64,000 bases of DNA from Blastopirellula marina (lineage in GTDB: Bacteria > Planctomycetota > Planctomycetia > Pirellulales > Pirellulaceae). Under the pieces are notes generated by a model. The model ran no database searches. It was given only the letters and a program-made list of their open reading frames with translations, and was not told where the DNA came from. Position numbers and translations under genes: made by a program. Numbering within the stretch: position 1 is the first letter of the stretch; each line of letters begins with the position of its first letter. Positions 29,306 through 37,744 of the stretch are shown piece after piece. The stretch spans positions 744,001-808,000 of the forward strand of contig NZ_PUIA01000016.1 in assembly GCF_002967715.1 (NCBI RefSeq), in the 5' to 3' direction.

Positions 29306-30331
29306 ATGTTGGCCCGATCTCCTTACGTTCTGACCTCGGTGAGGCCCTTCAAGCCTCATCCACTGCTGCGGAATTCCCACGCGCAGACCATCCTCGGTGC
29401 GTACTGGTATGGCCACAATATTCCGTACACCGCGCGGCAGCACTTGGTCCTTTTTGAAGACGGTGACCAAATTGTCCTGCACGATGACTGCCCAAAAGAC
29501 TGGAAGCCAGGAGATCGCACCGTCCTGATGATTCACGGCCTGGGGGGCTGCCACAGCAGCGGTTACCTGGTGCGAATCTCTCATAAGCTAAACTCTCTTG
29601 GCATCCGTACTTTCCGGGTCGATCTGCGAGGATGCGGGGCAGGGCATCACCTGGCCAAACGTCCTTTCCACGCCGGATGCAGCGACGATATCGCCCACTG
29701 CGTGCAGACCATCAGTGCACTGTGTCTCGGTTCACCCCTGACCTTGTGCGGCTTCAGCATGGGGGCCAACATCGTCCTCAAGCTCTCCGGCGAGATGGGT
29801 AGCGGACGCATCGGCGGGGTCGACAGCGTGATCGCCGTCGCACCACCGATCGACCTGGCCTACTGTTGCCGGAATATGAACCGCGGTTTCAATCGTCTGT
29901 ACGATTGGGACTTCTCGCGAAGACTGGTCAACCTGGTCGAAGGACGTCTGGCCAAGGACGAAAACTTCTACGACGGTTTCCGCTTCACCGAGAAGCCTGG
30001 GCGTATCATCGAGTTCGATTCGATTTTCACGGCTCCGCAGTGCGGCTTTGAATCGGCCGAAGATTACTACGCCAAAGCGAGTTCGGCCAGCGTACTACCC
30101 AACATCAACATCCCGGGACTCATTCTCACCGCCGATGACGACAGCGTCGTCCCGGTCGAGATCTTCGACAAGCACCCACGCAGCGGCAGTGTCGAACTCG
30201 AAATCACTCGCGGCGGCGGCCACCTGGGCTTCATCGCCCCGAAGAGCATCGTGCCCGATCGCCGCTGGATGGACCACCGCGTCGTGCAATGGATCGCCAG
30301 CCTCGACTCGCGCAAGGTAAGTTCTGAATAA
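29306..30331 (+). CDS. YheT-family alpha/beta hydrolase
   Basis: 341 residues. The N-terminus F-x-PHPLLRNSHAQTILGAYW is the YheT/EMB8 signature. VLMIHGLGGCHSSGYL supplies the oxyanion region, RVDLRGCGAG follows, and CGFSMGANIVLKL near residue 150 is the nucleophile elbow. DDDSVVP and GGGHLGF give the acid and His. These enzymes are cytoplasmic or membrane-associated carboxylesterases of unknown physiological substrate. It follows the sigma-54 activator by 46 bases but has no strong ribosome-binding site at its ATG, so read-through from the activator is possible. Confidence 0.9.
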   Translation: MLARSPYVLTSVRPFKPHPLLRNSHAQTILGAYWYGHNIPYTARQHLVLFEDGDQIVLHDDCPKDWKPGDRTVLMIHGLGGCHSSGYLVRISHKLNSLGIRTFRVDLRGCGAGHHLAKRPFHAGCSDDIAHCVQTISALCLGSPLTLCGFSMGANIVLKLSGEMGSGRIGGVDSVIAVAPPIDLAYCCRNMNRGFNRLYDWDFSRRLVNLVEGRLAKDENFYDGFRFTEKPGRIIEFDSIFTAPQCGFESAEDYYAKASSASVLPNINIPGLILTADDDSVVPVEIFDKHPRSGSVELEITRGGGHLGFIAPKSIVPDRRWMDHRVVQWIASLDSRKVSSE

Positions 30332-30497
30332 GTGCCGCGGGTCCTAAATCTCGCGCTTCTATCGCCGCACGCCCAGTAATCGGTCGTTTTACCCGTCATT
30401 CCGCGCTTCCTCCGTGGAAATACGCCGAAAAACCGATTACCATCGAAGGCGATTGCTCCTTCCTGAATTCCTGCCTTTTTCTATTCGGTAGAAAACC

Positions 30498-31751
30498 ATG
30501 TCGACATGTCGCTTAATGCTCGCCGTTGTTTTGACGAGTGTCGTTGCTTCTTCCGTCGTCGCCCAAGAGTGGACACGTTTCCGTGGGCCTAACGGAGAAG
30601 GCATCGCGCCGGACGCGAACATTCCTTCGGCACCGACCGAGGCCGACTTCAATTGGAAGGTTAAGTTGCCTGGCATTGGCCATTCATCCCCAACAATCTG
30701 GGGCAACCGTGTCTTTTTGATGAGCGCCGATCCCGATACGGGGCTGCGGTACGTTCAATGTCTCGACGCCAAGACCGGCAAGACCATCTGGCAGAAAGAG
30801 TTCGCCGCCGCGGCCAGTCATCTGCATACCAAGAGCAGCTATGCCTCGTGCAGCCCGGCCGTGGACGAAGTGCATGTCTACGTGGCCTGGGCCGATGACG
30901 ATCACACGCAACTGGTGGCGTTGAACCACGACGGCGAACCTTCCTGGCAAGTCGACCTGGGACCATGGGTCAGCCAGCATGGCTTCGGCACGTCTCCTAT
31001 GATCTTCGAAGACAAGCTGGTCATTTCTCTGATGCAATTAGGGGACGAACGTAAGGTGAAAGATCGACCGATCGGAATCAGTCGCCTGGTGGCGTTCGAT
31101 CGCAAGACCGGCGAGAAGCTGTGGGAGACCAAGCGAGACAGCGACGTTGCCGCTTACTCGGTTCCTTGCGTTTACCAGATGAAAGATGGCAAGAAGGTGC
31201 TGATCGCCAACAGCAGTGCTCATGGCATCGCCGCACACGATCCAGAAACGGGCGAACAACTGTGGGCCGAGCAGGTCTTCAACATGCGCAGTGTTTCGTC
31301 GCCGGTGATCGCAGGAGACTTCATTCTCGGCTCCAGCGGTTCAGGCGGGGGCGGCAACACCGTCAGCGCGGTCGATCCCAACGGTGGCCAACCCAAACTG
31401 GCGTGGCGTCTCTCGCGCCAGGCCAGCTACGTACCGACTCCTGTTACCTACGACGACAAAGTCTTTGTCTGGTACGACAAGGGCATTGTTAGCTGCCTGG
31501 ATGCCAAGACCGGCAAGGTGCTCGGTCAGAAACGTATCGGCGGCAACTACTATGGGTCACCCATTCGCGTCGGCAACCGATTGTTCTGTCTTTCGGAAGA
31601 AGGGAACCTGATGGTTGTCTCGGCCGATACAAACCTGGAAGTTCTCGGTGAAACGAACCTCGGTGAAGGAAGCGAATCAACGCCTTCGGTTTCCGATGGC
31701 GTGATGTACCTGCGAACCTACTCGCACTTGATTTCGCTGGGCGGGAAGTAG
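30498..31751 (+). CDS. Exported PQQ-like beta-propeller protein
   Basis: 417 residues. A signal peptide (LMLAVVLTSVVASSVVAQ) is followed by WTRFRGPNGEGIAPD, the standard opening of planctomycete PQQ-propeller proteins. Repeats of the form V..LDAKTGK-x-IWQ, LVAFDRKTGEKLWETK and CLDAKTGKVLGQK recur at about 45-residue spacing, matching the BamB/quinoprotein propeller. No metal or PQQ-ligand set can be named, so an enzyme role is not shown; such proteins are often structural or scaffold propellers in the periplasm. The gene before is YheT-like, the gene after an NPF-tagged membrane protein. Confidence 0.87.
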   Translation: MSTCRLMLAVVLTSVVASSVVAQEWTRFRGPNGEGIAPDANIPSAPTEADFNWKVKLPGIGHSSPTIWGNRVFLMSADPDTGLRYVQCLDAKTGKTIWQKEFAAAASHLHTKSSYASCSPAVDEVHVYVAWADDDHTQLVALNHDGEPSWQVDLGPWVSQHGFGTSPMIFEDKLVISLMQLGDERKVKDRPIGISRLVAFDRKTGEKLWETKRDSDVAAYSVPCVYQMKDGKKVLIANSSAHGIAAHDPETGEQLWAEQVFNMRSVSSPVIAGDFILGSSGSGGGGNTVSAVDPNGGQPKLAWRLSRQASYVPTPVTYDDKVFVWYDKGIVSCLDAKTGKVLGQKRIGGNYYGSPIRVGNRLFCLSEEGNLMVVSADTNLEVLGETNLGEGSESTPSVSDGVMYLRTYSHLISLGGK

Positions 31752-31817
31752 CCGGTATTGGTTGTCACAATATTTTCGACACTCAAAGAATGAGCGTTTG
31801 CCTGTAAGGAAGCAGTT

Positions 31818-32603
31818 TTGACAAGCGACTTCTCCCGCGATCCGCAGCCGGAAAACCCTTTTTCGTCTCCTCAATCCGAAATCGTCAGCGCCCCGGTCAT
31901 GCCTGGTAACCGCTCGGGGATGGTGTGCGATGGAACTTGCATGGGGGCACTCAAGGTCGGCTGGGAGTTGATGGCCGCTTGCTTCTGGCCGTTTCTAGGG
32001 TACACGCTGGTTTGTATGATCGTGCGAGCTCCCGCGGATCAGCTCGATAACTTTGTATCTCCGTCCGATCAAGAAACGGCGATCGGGTTGTGGGTCTTTT
32101 CGCAGGTCTATTCTATCTTTGTCGCAGCGCCGGTCTCGATGGGGTTGTCGTGGGTCTTCCTTAAGGCGGCTCGGTACGAGCCATTCACATTGAACGACAT
32201 TTTCGGAGCGTTTGCGCGCAATTATCTGAATGCAGTGGGAGCAGGATTTCTGAAGGGCATCCTGGTCGTGATTGGCCTGTTTTTGTTGATTGTGCCAGGG
32301 CTCTATTTGTTGGTGAAACTAGCCTTCGTGGAGTACCTGATTGTCGATCGCAAGATGGGCGCGATCGATGCGATGAAGGAAAGCTGGCGCATAACCGACG
32401 GCCGCGAATGGATCTTGTTCGGCTTGATGGGAATGTCGATCCTGATTGGAATTGCCGGGTTACTGCTGTGCTTGATTGGTATCGTGCCGGCCATCATCTG
32501 GCTGAGTGCCTCGTACGCGGTGCTTTACCATACCTATTGCCTGGCCGACAGAACGGAGATGCCTGAGCCGACGACCAACTCCGACAATCCGTTTAGCGGA
32601 TAG
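31818..32603 (+). CDS. NPF-tagged membrane protein, DUF975-like
   Basis: 261 residues from TTG 31818, with AAGGA seven bases upstream. The N-terminus carries PENPFSSPQSE, the NPF-x-SP motif of this window, and the C-terminus ends in DNPFSG. About six membrane segments lie between 35 and 245. The middle contains LLIVPGLYLLVKLAFVEYLI, then AIDAMKESWRITDGREWILFG. This is the pattern of the DUF975 / glycerophosphodiesterase membrane-domain group (I-x-PGIYL-x-V, then ALK-x-SW-x-L-x-G). Function unknown. The NPF motif at both ends is unusual. Confidence 0.72.
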   Translation: MTSDFSRDPQPENPFSSPQSEIVSAPVMPGNRSGMVCDGTCMGALKVGWELMAACFWPFLGYTLVCMIVRAPADQLDNFVSPSDQETAIGLWVFSQVYSIFVAAPVSMGLSWVFLKAARYEPFTLNDIFGAFARNYLNAVGAGFLKGILVVIGLFLLIVPGLYLLVKLAFVEYLIVDRKMGAIDAMKESWRITDGREWILFGLMGMSILIGIAGLLLCLIGIVPAIIWLSASYAVLYHTYCLADRTEMPEPTTNSDNPFSG

Positions 32604-32789
32604 CATCCTCCCTGGGTGTTGGCTACACGAGAAGGAGATCCGCGGGTTCGTTGCCTCCGCCAGGGCAGTATCGCCTTGGCATAGCAAGCCGCAGGTTGGG
32701 CTGTTCTTGCAGAAGCCACTTTTGAGCGCGTCCCGCAAAAGCCCTACCAGGTCAAAGCACGCAGGTTGGTGGCTTCCAGGCCAAGATGT

Positions 32790-33068
32790 CTACAGGCCGC
32801 TATTGCCGAGAATATCGGCCAGGTTGGTCAGAATGCGAGTAAGCGAAGGATAGCTGTTGTCTTCCAACTGCGAGTTCCGCTCGTTGATCGTTTCCCGTAG
32901 CGAAGGGTGGGTCAGGGCCTCGGTGTCTTCACGATGCAATGCGTCGTTGATCGATTCCATGACCCCTTCCAGACGCGACTTGGTGTCGGTGTCTAGTTGG
33001 TCGACTTCACGTAGTTCTCGCTGCAGTTCGGCAAGGGTTTCGCGCAGCTCGGCTAGTTTGTCTTGCAT
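32790..33068 (-). CDS. DUF4404 family protein
   Basis: 92 residues, strongly helical and charged. The pattern of two helical arms (LAELRETLAELQRELREV at the start), then THPSLRETINERN and a C-terminal ILTNLADILGNSGL, fits the small DUF4404 proteins. These are predicted coiled-coil proteins without a known role. No membrane segment or signal. The gene lies between the DUF975-like gene (convergent) and the pseudoprotease gene upstream. A GTTCCGCT/AGCGGAAC hairpin without a T run lies at 33102-33125. Confidence 0.68.
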   Translation of the reverse strand: MQDKLAELRETLAELQRELREVDQLDTDTKSRLEGVMESINDALHREDTEALTHPSLRETINERNSQLEDNSYPSLTRILTNLADILGNSGL

Positions 33069-33183
33069 GATAGCCTGATTCTAAGGTGCTCAGTTTGTCG
33101 CGTTCCGCTTCCGTAGTAGCGGAACACTTCTAACTGAAAACTTCGCTGGTAGTTTGGGGTAATCCTCTTAGGACTTCCCTATT

Positions 33184-34362
33184 CTACTTCGACGTCTCGC
33201 GTGGAATCCAGCGGGTCTCGCCAGGTGCCAGGGCAGATTCATCATTTTCAGAGATCACCGGCTTGGCACTCAGACGCGATTGGACGAGGTCTTGATTCTT
33301 CGTCGCTCCAGCTGCGGACAGCATCTTGGCGATCGATTCCGACAACACCGAGCCAGGAATCGCGTAGGTAGCCACGCGGCCAGCACGAGCGATATTCAGC
33401 CCGACGACCTGGCCGTCGAGGTTAACGACCGGTCCACCGCACTGCTCAGGCTGCAAGTAGCTGTCGTGCTGAAAGACCGAAGGGAAGCCGCTACGACGCG
33501 TGCTCAGTTCGCCTCCCAGGTGATTCTGGAACTCGTGACGAGCCTGGTTCGGACCGGCAACCCATTCCCCCAGCACGACGCTCAGCAAAACTTCTTTGTC
33601 GGCTCGCATCAGCTTCACGCGAAGCGAATCGCCTGGCTCGAAGGTCCGAACCGTTTCGATCAATTGGCTGCCAGAATCGATGACCAGGTCATTGAGTGAA
33701 ACGATGATGTCCTGGGCCAGGATGCCGGCGTTGGCGGCGGCACTCTTTTCGACCACCATGTCGACCGTTGCCGGGCCAGGCTCACGCGAGAGCATCACGC
33801 CCAGCATGGCGTTCTTCATGTCGACCTTATGCGGATCGAGACCGTACACGCCAATCGCGACCGGCTCTTCGGCCAGACCGGCCGTGGCCAGCAAGCTGCC
33901 CAGCGACAGCTTATTGGTCTGGGCGATCTCCATCACCGGCAGGTTCTTCCCATCGATGCGGAGCAGAGCCAGGTCGTTTTCTTTATCGATCGCGGCGACT
34001 TCGCTCGTCAGGTATTGATCGCCGTTGGATAGTTCAGCGACCAGAGGAGCATCGTTGTTGTAGGTGTTTACCAGGCTGGCCTTGGTGACGATCAAACCGT
34101 TGGGATCGACAATCCCACCCATGGCAACGCGCTCGCCGCCACGCTTGAGTTCGACGGTCGCTCGGCGGGTATGGCTCACCACCGAGTTGAACGCACCCAG
34201 AACTTCGCTGCTGCTGCGCTGGTGGACGCGTTTCATGAAACGCATCGCGATGCCGTCGCTTTCAAAAACCTGGCCGATGACCGGTGTCGGGGCTACTAGC
34301 GCCAATGACAAAGTCGCCATGACCGAAAAGGACAGCAAAGTATTCAAACGAAACCGGGGCAT
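33184..34362 (-). CDS. HtrA-like pseudoprotease with inserted PDZ
   Basis: 392 residues from the ATG at 34362, with a signal peptide (MPRFRLNTLLSFSVMATLSLALVA is split here: MPRFRLNTLLSF, then SVMATLSLALVA). The fold is that of trypsin-like HtrA: MGGIVDPNGLIVTKASLV (normally ..LTNAHVV), ENDLALLRID, and QPEQCGGPVVNLDGQVVGLNI (normally ..GNSGGPLVN.DG.VIGIN). The His is replaced by Ser or absent and the Ser is replaced by Cys308. A PDZ-like segment (about 182-267: LGVMLSREPGPATVDMVVEK, then GILAQDIIVSLND) lies before the CGGP element, inside the protease fold and not after it. The next gene upstream is an intact HtrA-type protease. Confidence 0.82.
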   Translation of the reverse strand: MPRFRLNTLLSFSVMATLSLALVAPTPVIGQVFESDGIAMRFMKRVHQRSSSEVLGAFNSVVSHTRRATVELKRGGERVAMGGIVDPNGLIVTKASLVNTYNNDAPLVAELSNGDQYLTSEVAAIDKENDLALLRIDGKNLPVMEIAQTNKLSLGSLLATAGLAEEPVAIGVYGLDPHKVDMKNAMLGVMLSREPGPATVDMVVEKSAAANAGILAQDIIVSLNDLVIDSGSQLIETVRTFEPGDSLRVKLMRADKEVLLSVVLGEWVAGPNQARHEFQNHLGGELSTRRSGFPSVFQHDSYLQPEQCGGPVVNLDGQVVGLNIARAGRVATYAIPGSVLSESIAKMLSAAGATKNQDLVQSRLSAKPVISENDESALAPGETRWIPRETSK

Positions 34363-34485
34363 GTGGTCACTCCGTTGTTTCGTCGAAAGGTGGTACGGTT
34401 GGCAAGCCAGCAGCAAGGCTGTGCTTACTCTAGTGATACTCTAGGCAAATAAGTGGCTGTAAGCCTGTTTCTTCCCAGGGTTACT

Positions 34486-35553
34486 CTAGTTCCGGTCCAA
34501 CTCGCGACGATCTGCAAGTTCAACTTCAAGAGTAATTACGCTGCCCGAGCTGCGCCGTATCCGTACCTTAATGCGATCGCTCGGAGAATACTGATTTACC
34601 ATCAGCTTCAAATCATCGAAGGTTCCGATCTTGCGCTCGTTGAGCTGCAAGATCTCGTCCCCTTCTTGGATTCCCGCTACTGCTGCCGGGGAACCCGGGG
34701 TGACGTGTGTGACAACGACTTCCTGCCGGTCAGACTCACAACGTACACCTAAATAAGGTTGCGTTCCTCCCAGTCGACCCCAGACTTCCGACTTTTTCAG
34801 TCGTTCGATGTCTTCGAGGTAGCGTGTGGAAGGAACGTGTAAGTTGGCCGTGATTCGGTTGCCGATGCGGCTGTTGATGCCGATCACGTTGCCTTGAATA
34901 TCAAGCAGTGGGCCGCCACTGTCGCCACCCACCAGGGTCGCGTCGGTGGCAATCACGTCGCGGCTGGAAGCCAGTACTCGTCCCAGTCGCAGGGCCGGCA
35001 AACGATCTTTCACGATCCCGCCGGCGTGCCCCATCACCAAAACCCATTCTCCTTCGCGCAGGCCGCTGGCCTGGCGAATGGGAAGGTAGTCGTACTTACC
35101 AGGCGTGGTGATTTGAATCGCACCGGAATCGATGCTGCGGTCGGTGCCCAGGGTCACCCCCTGCACGCGCTTGCCGTTGTTCAGAATAATCGTCACGTCG
35201 CGGTTGGGGGCACCAATCACGTGGCCAGCGGTCAGGATCAGTCCGTCTTCGCTAACGATCACGCCCGAACCTTGGGCCGGGCCGACAATCACACCAACAG
35301 TCGCGGCCAATGCTTTTTTGCTCACCGATTGAATCTGCTGTTCCATCGAACGCAGATCGGCAACGTTATCCGGAGCGTCTCCGGTCAGAATCTCGGCGAA
35401 GTGGGCCGTGCGTTGAGTTTGGGGAGCGCCCTTGTCCTGTGCTTGGGCCAAAAGCGGCATGCACAAGATCAAACCACAGACGATCAGAAATTTTCGGAAG
35501 GATGCTGCCACGCTACCGGAAAGATAAGAGGAGGGGAGGATCCGTTGTTTCAT
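34486..35553 (-). CDS. Periplasmic HtrA/DegP-type serine protease
   Basis: 355 residues. Signal peptide at about 20-39 (FLIVCGLILCMPLLAQAQ). The protease domain retains the triad: LILTAGHVIG (His111), SIDSGAIQI (Asp142), and GGDSGGPLLDIQG (Ser212). One PDZ domain follows at about 266-345 (PYLGVRCESDRQEVVVTHV, then GIQEGDEILQLN). One PDZ makes it DegS/DegQ-short-like or a planctomycete S1C protease. It is expected to act in envelope quality control. It is immediately upstream (123 bases) of an inactive paralogue in the same direction. The intergenic region before it, to 35840, is shared with a divergent epimerase gene. Confidence 0.93.
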   Translation of the reverse strand: MKQRILPSSYLSGSVAASFRKFLIVCGLILCMPLLAQAQDKGAPQTQRTAHFAEILTGDAPDNVADLRSMEQQIQSVSKKALAATVGVIVGPAQGSGVIVSEDGLILTAGHVIGAPNRDVTIILNNGKRVQGVTLGTDRSIDSGAIQITTPGKYDYLPIRQASGLREGEWVLVMGHAGGIVKDRLPALRLGRVLASSRDVIATDATLVGGDSGGPLLDIQGNVIGINSRIGNRITANLHVPSTRYLEDIERLKKSEVWGRLGGTQPYLGVRCESDRQEVVVTHVTPGSPAAVAGIQEGDEILQLNERKIGTFDDLKLMVNQYSPSDRIKVRIRRSSGSVITLEVELADRRELDRN

Positions 35554-35840
35554 GATGTGCCCTTTAGAACTTCAACTGATAACCTCAAATACGTAGGGGT
35601 CGTATCGGGGTTCGGTTTTATTCTAGGAATACGATCAAGAGTTTGTCACGTTCTTGGTGGCTAGTGCCGAAGGTGGGGCCAACTTCGGTAGGCATTGCTG
35701 TCACCGCATTCCTACCACCATGTTAGTCAACCCCGAACCACTTTGGTAGTCTCGCTTTGGAATTGTTAGAATTGTCAGAAACGTCAAGCCCGTCAGAGTT
35801 TAGCGTTTGCCTGGACTACTCCGTTTAGGAAGGAAAATCG

Positions 35841-36719
35841 TTGCCAACACGCTCAAGAATGATCATTGGATGTGGCTATGTCGGAATCCCTTTGGCCGCC
35901 GCTTTTCACGCTGCCGGCGATGTGGTTTTCCCTACGACAAGGTCCCAGGATCGAGCCCGACAGTTTGAACAGCAGGGCTACCGCGCGAAAATCGCCGACG
36001 TCACCCGCCCGGAAACTTTACGCAGCTTGCCAGAAGCGGACACCGTCGTTTTCGCCGTCGGCTACGATGCCGGCAGTGGTGCCTCGCGGGAAGATGTCTA
36101 TGCCGAAGGTCTCAACAGCGTCCTCGAGCATCTGCCCGAAACGACCCGGCGGCTGATCTTCGTCAGCACGACCGGCGTTTTCGGAGATGCCGAGGGGCAA
36201 ACGGTTGACGAGGAAACTCCGTGCGACCCGGCTCGCCCTGGCGGAAAAGCATTTCTGCAGGCCGAACACCATTTGCGCAGCCATCCGGTGTGGTCGCAGC
36301 GCAGCGTCATCCTGCGGATGGCTGGCATCTACGGTCCCAAGCGGATCCCGCGTTCAGCCGACATCCAGGCCGGCAAGCCCATTCCCGCCCCTGGTGGAGG
36401 CGCGCTCAACTTGATCCACGTCGACGACGCCGTCCAGGCCATCCGCCTGGCAGCCGACGCCGAGACGTTTTCACCTTTATATATTGTCAGCGACGGCAGT
36501 CCCGTCGATCGCCGCGACTACTACCGAGAAGTCGCCCGGCTGCTGCACGCCCCCGAGCCCACCTTCGAAGAGCCAGACCCCAACTCCCCAGCCGCCCTCC
36601 GAGCAGGCTCCGACCGCAAGATGAGCAACCAACGGCTAGTCACCGAACTGGGCTTTCAACCAAAGTACCCCAGCTACCGCGAAGGGCTGGCAGCGATCTT
36701 AAGCGAGGGGGCAATGTAA
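35841..36719 (+). CDS. NAD(P)-binding epimerase/SDR-like protein
   Basis: 292 residues from TTG 35841, with AAGGA six bases upstream. The dinucleotide-binding motif is IIGCGYVGIPLAAAF (GxGxxG variant with C), then TTRSQDRA. Other stretches are VVFAVGYDAGSGASREDVYA, ILRMAGIYGPKRIP (Y-x3-K-like) and NLIHVDDAVQAI, as in the YeeZ/GDP-4-keto-6-deoxymannose-like extended SDR branch. The family oxidises or epimerises nucleotide sugars or related compounds. The substrate is unassigned. The stop forms part of a hairpin shared with the convergent gene at 36746. Confidence 0.85.
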   Translation: MPTRSRMIIGCGYVGIPLAAAFHAAGDVVFPTTRSQDRARQFEQQGYRAKIADVTRPETLRSLPEADTVVFAVGYDAGSGASREDVYAEGLNSVLEHLPETTRRLIFVSTTGVFGDAEGQTVDEETPCDPARPGGKAFLQAEHHLRSHPVWSQRSVILRMAGIYGPKRIPRSADIQAGKPIPAPGGGALNLIHVDDAVQAIRLAADAETFSPLYIVSDGSPVDRRDYYREVARLLHAPEPTFEEPDPNSPAALRAGSDRKMSNQRLVTELGFQPKYPSYREGLAAILSEGAM

Positions 36720-36751
36720 ACTAGCCGGCACGTTGCGCCGATCGGCTAGTT
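36719..36751. terminator. Hairpin between convergent genes
   Basis: AACTAGCCG at 36719-36727 pairs with CGGCTAGTT at 36743-36751, across a 15-base loop, and overlaps the stop codon of the minus-strand gene. Short T runs follow on the minus strand only. Probably a weak bidirectional terminator. Confidence 0.45.
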
Positions 36752-37552
36752 CGAATAGCTCTGGAGCAAATACATGTCCTTGGCGAATTGGACGACCAGC
36801 AACAAAGGGAAGTCGATAAACGGAAACAAGATGCCGAGCCAATGGTATCGATCTCGTCGAACTCCATTCTGTTTATCAAGGACGATCCCCACGAACATTG
36901 CAATGAGAGAGATAACAGGAATTGCGAACGAGGCGAGCATAAGAATCAGGGCCGTCATCGTCCAAATATCTTGATTCGAACTTGAAAAGAGGCCCACCAG
37001 AGCAATCAATACAGACGCCGCGAAACTGGCCAGCGAAAGCCACGCGTACATCTTCCATGTCCCCACCTCGCGTGTCGTGAGAAGAATCCAGCCAAAGAGT
37101 ATGACCCCCAAGATGTCGCGGGCATAATTCGTACGAAATCGTTCCGGCTGCCAGACGAATTCTGTTAAGCCATATTCGTCGAGATCACTCCACGGCAGCA
37201 TCACCAAAGCGCCGATCAATCCGATGCCGTAGACCATCAGCCGCCAGTGTCCCGGTTGAAACTGGTCGACTCGCTTCTTGAACACGTAGTCCAGCAGGAT
37301 AGCAAACCCCAATCCGGCCGCGATTGCCTCCATAACAAACAGTACCATCGAACCTAGCTTGGTACTTGCCGGGGCATCGTAGTTCGCGTAACGAGCGTAG
37401 ACAATGGTCGCCTCGAGGATAGCCGCCGTGACCAGACCGATAGCCAGCACTGAGGAACGGATCCCTTGGTCTTGCGTTGCCTCATCAGGCGAACTTCCTT
37501 CCACGCTGGGAGAAGCAAAGGGATTGTTTTCGGGTAATGCCGAGTCGTTCAT
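36746..37552 (-). CDS. PGHW-family membrane protein, copy 1
   Basis: 268 residues from ATG 37552. The N-terminal cytoplasmic stretch has NNPFASPSVEG (NPF-x-SP). About seven membrane segments follow. Three motifs shared with the genes at 40610, 41338 and 43549 are: FQPGHWRLMVYG between segments 3 and 4, TTREVGTWKMYAWLSL in the centre, and RRDRYHWLGILFPF near the end. The GHW and YHWLG sites flank membrane helices, so they may sit at the same membrane face. No known family. The four copies differ in spacer length but keep motif order. It is the copy furthest from the others, separated from them by a sulfatase gene and a candidate RNA. Confidence 0.72.
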   Translation of the reverse strand: MNDSALPENNPFASPSVEGSSPDEATQDQGIRSSVLAIGLVTAAILEATIVYARYANYDAPASTKLGSMVLFVMEAIAAGLGFAILLDYVFKKRVDQFQPGHWRLMVYGIGLIGALVMLPWSDLDEYGLTEFVWQPERFRTNYARDILGVILFGWILLTTREVGTWKMYAWLSLASFAASVLIALVGLFSSSNQDIWTMTALILMLASFAIPVISLIAMFVGIVLDKQNGVRRDRYHWLGILFPFIDFPLLLVVQFAKDMYLLQSYSN

Positions 37553-37744
37553 CAAGAATCACGCGTGCTGACAGGTGTCCCGTAGGGATAGGCAAGCAAA
37601 GCTTATTGGAAGGGCACACACCTCTCAAGCGATTTTCAGTGAGAAGTAGAGAATATCAGTGTCGTGCAATTTCGCGCATGGCGGTTACAATAGACCCTGC
37701 CTCCCCCTAAGACGCGAAACCTCCCTGCCAAGGAACGCCTGCTG

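Noticed and set aside
32604-32789. Decayed transposon or gene remnant after the DUF975-like gene
   Set aside because: Short frames only, no motif and no inverted ends seen.
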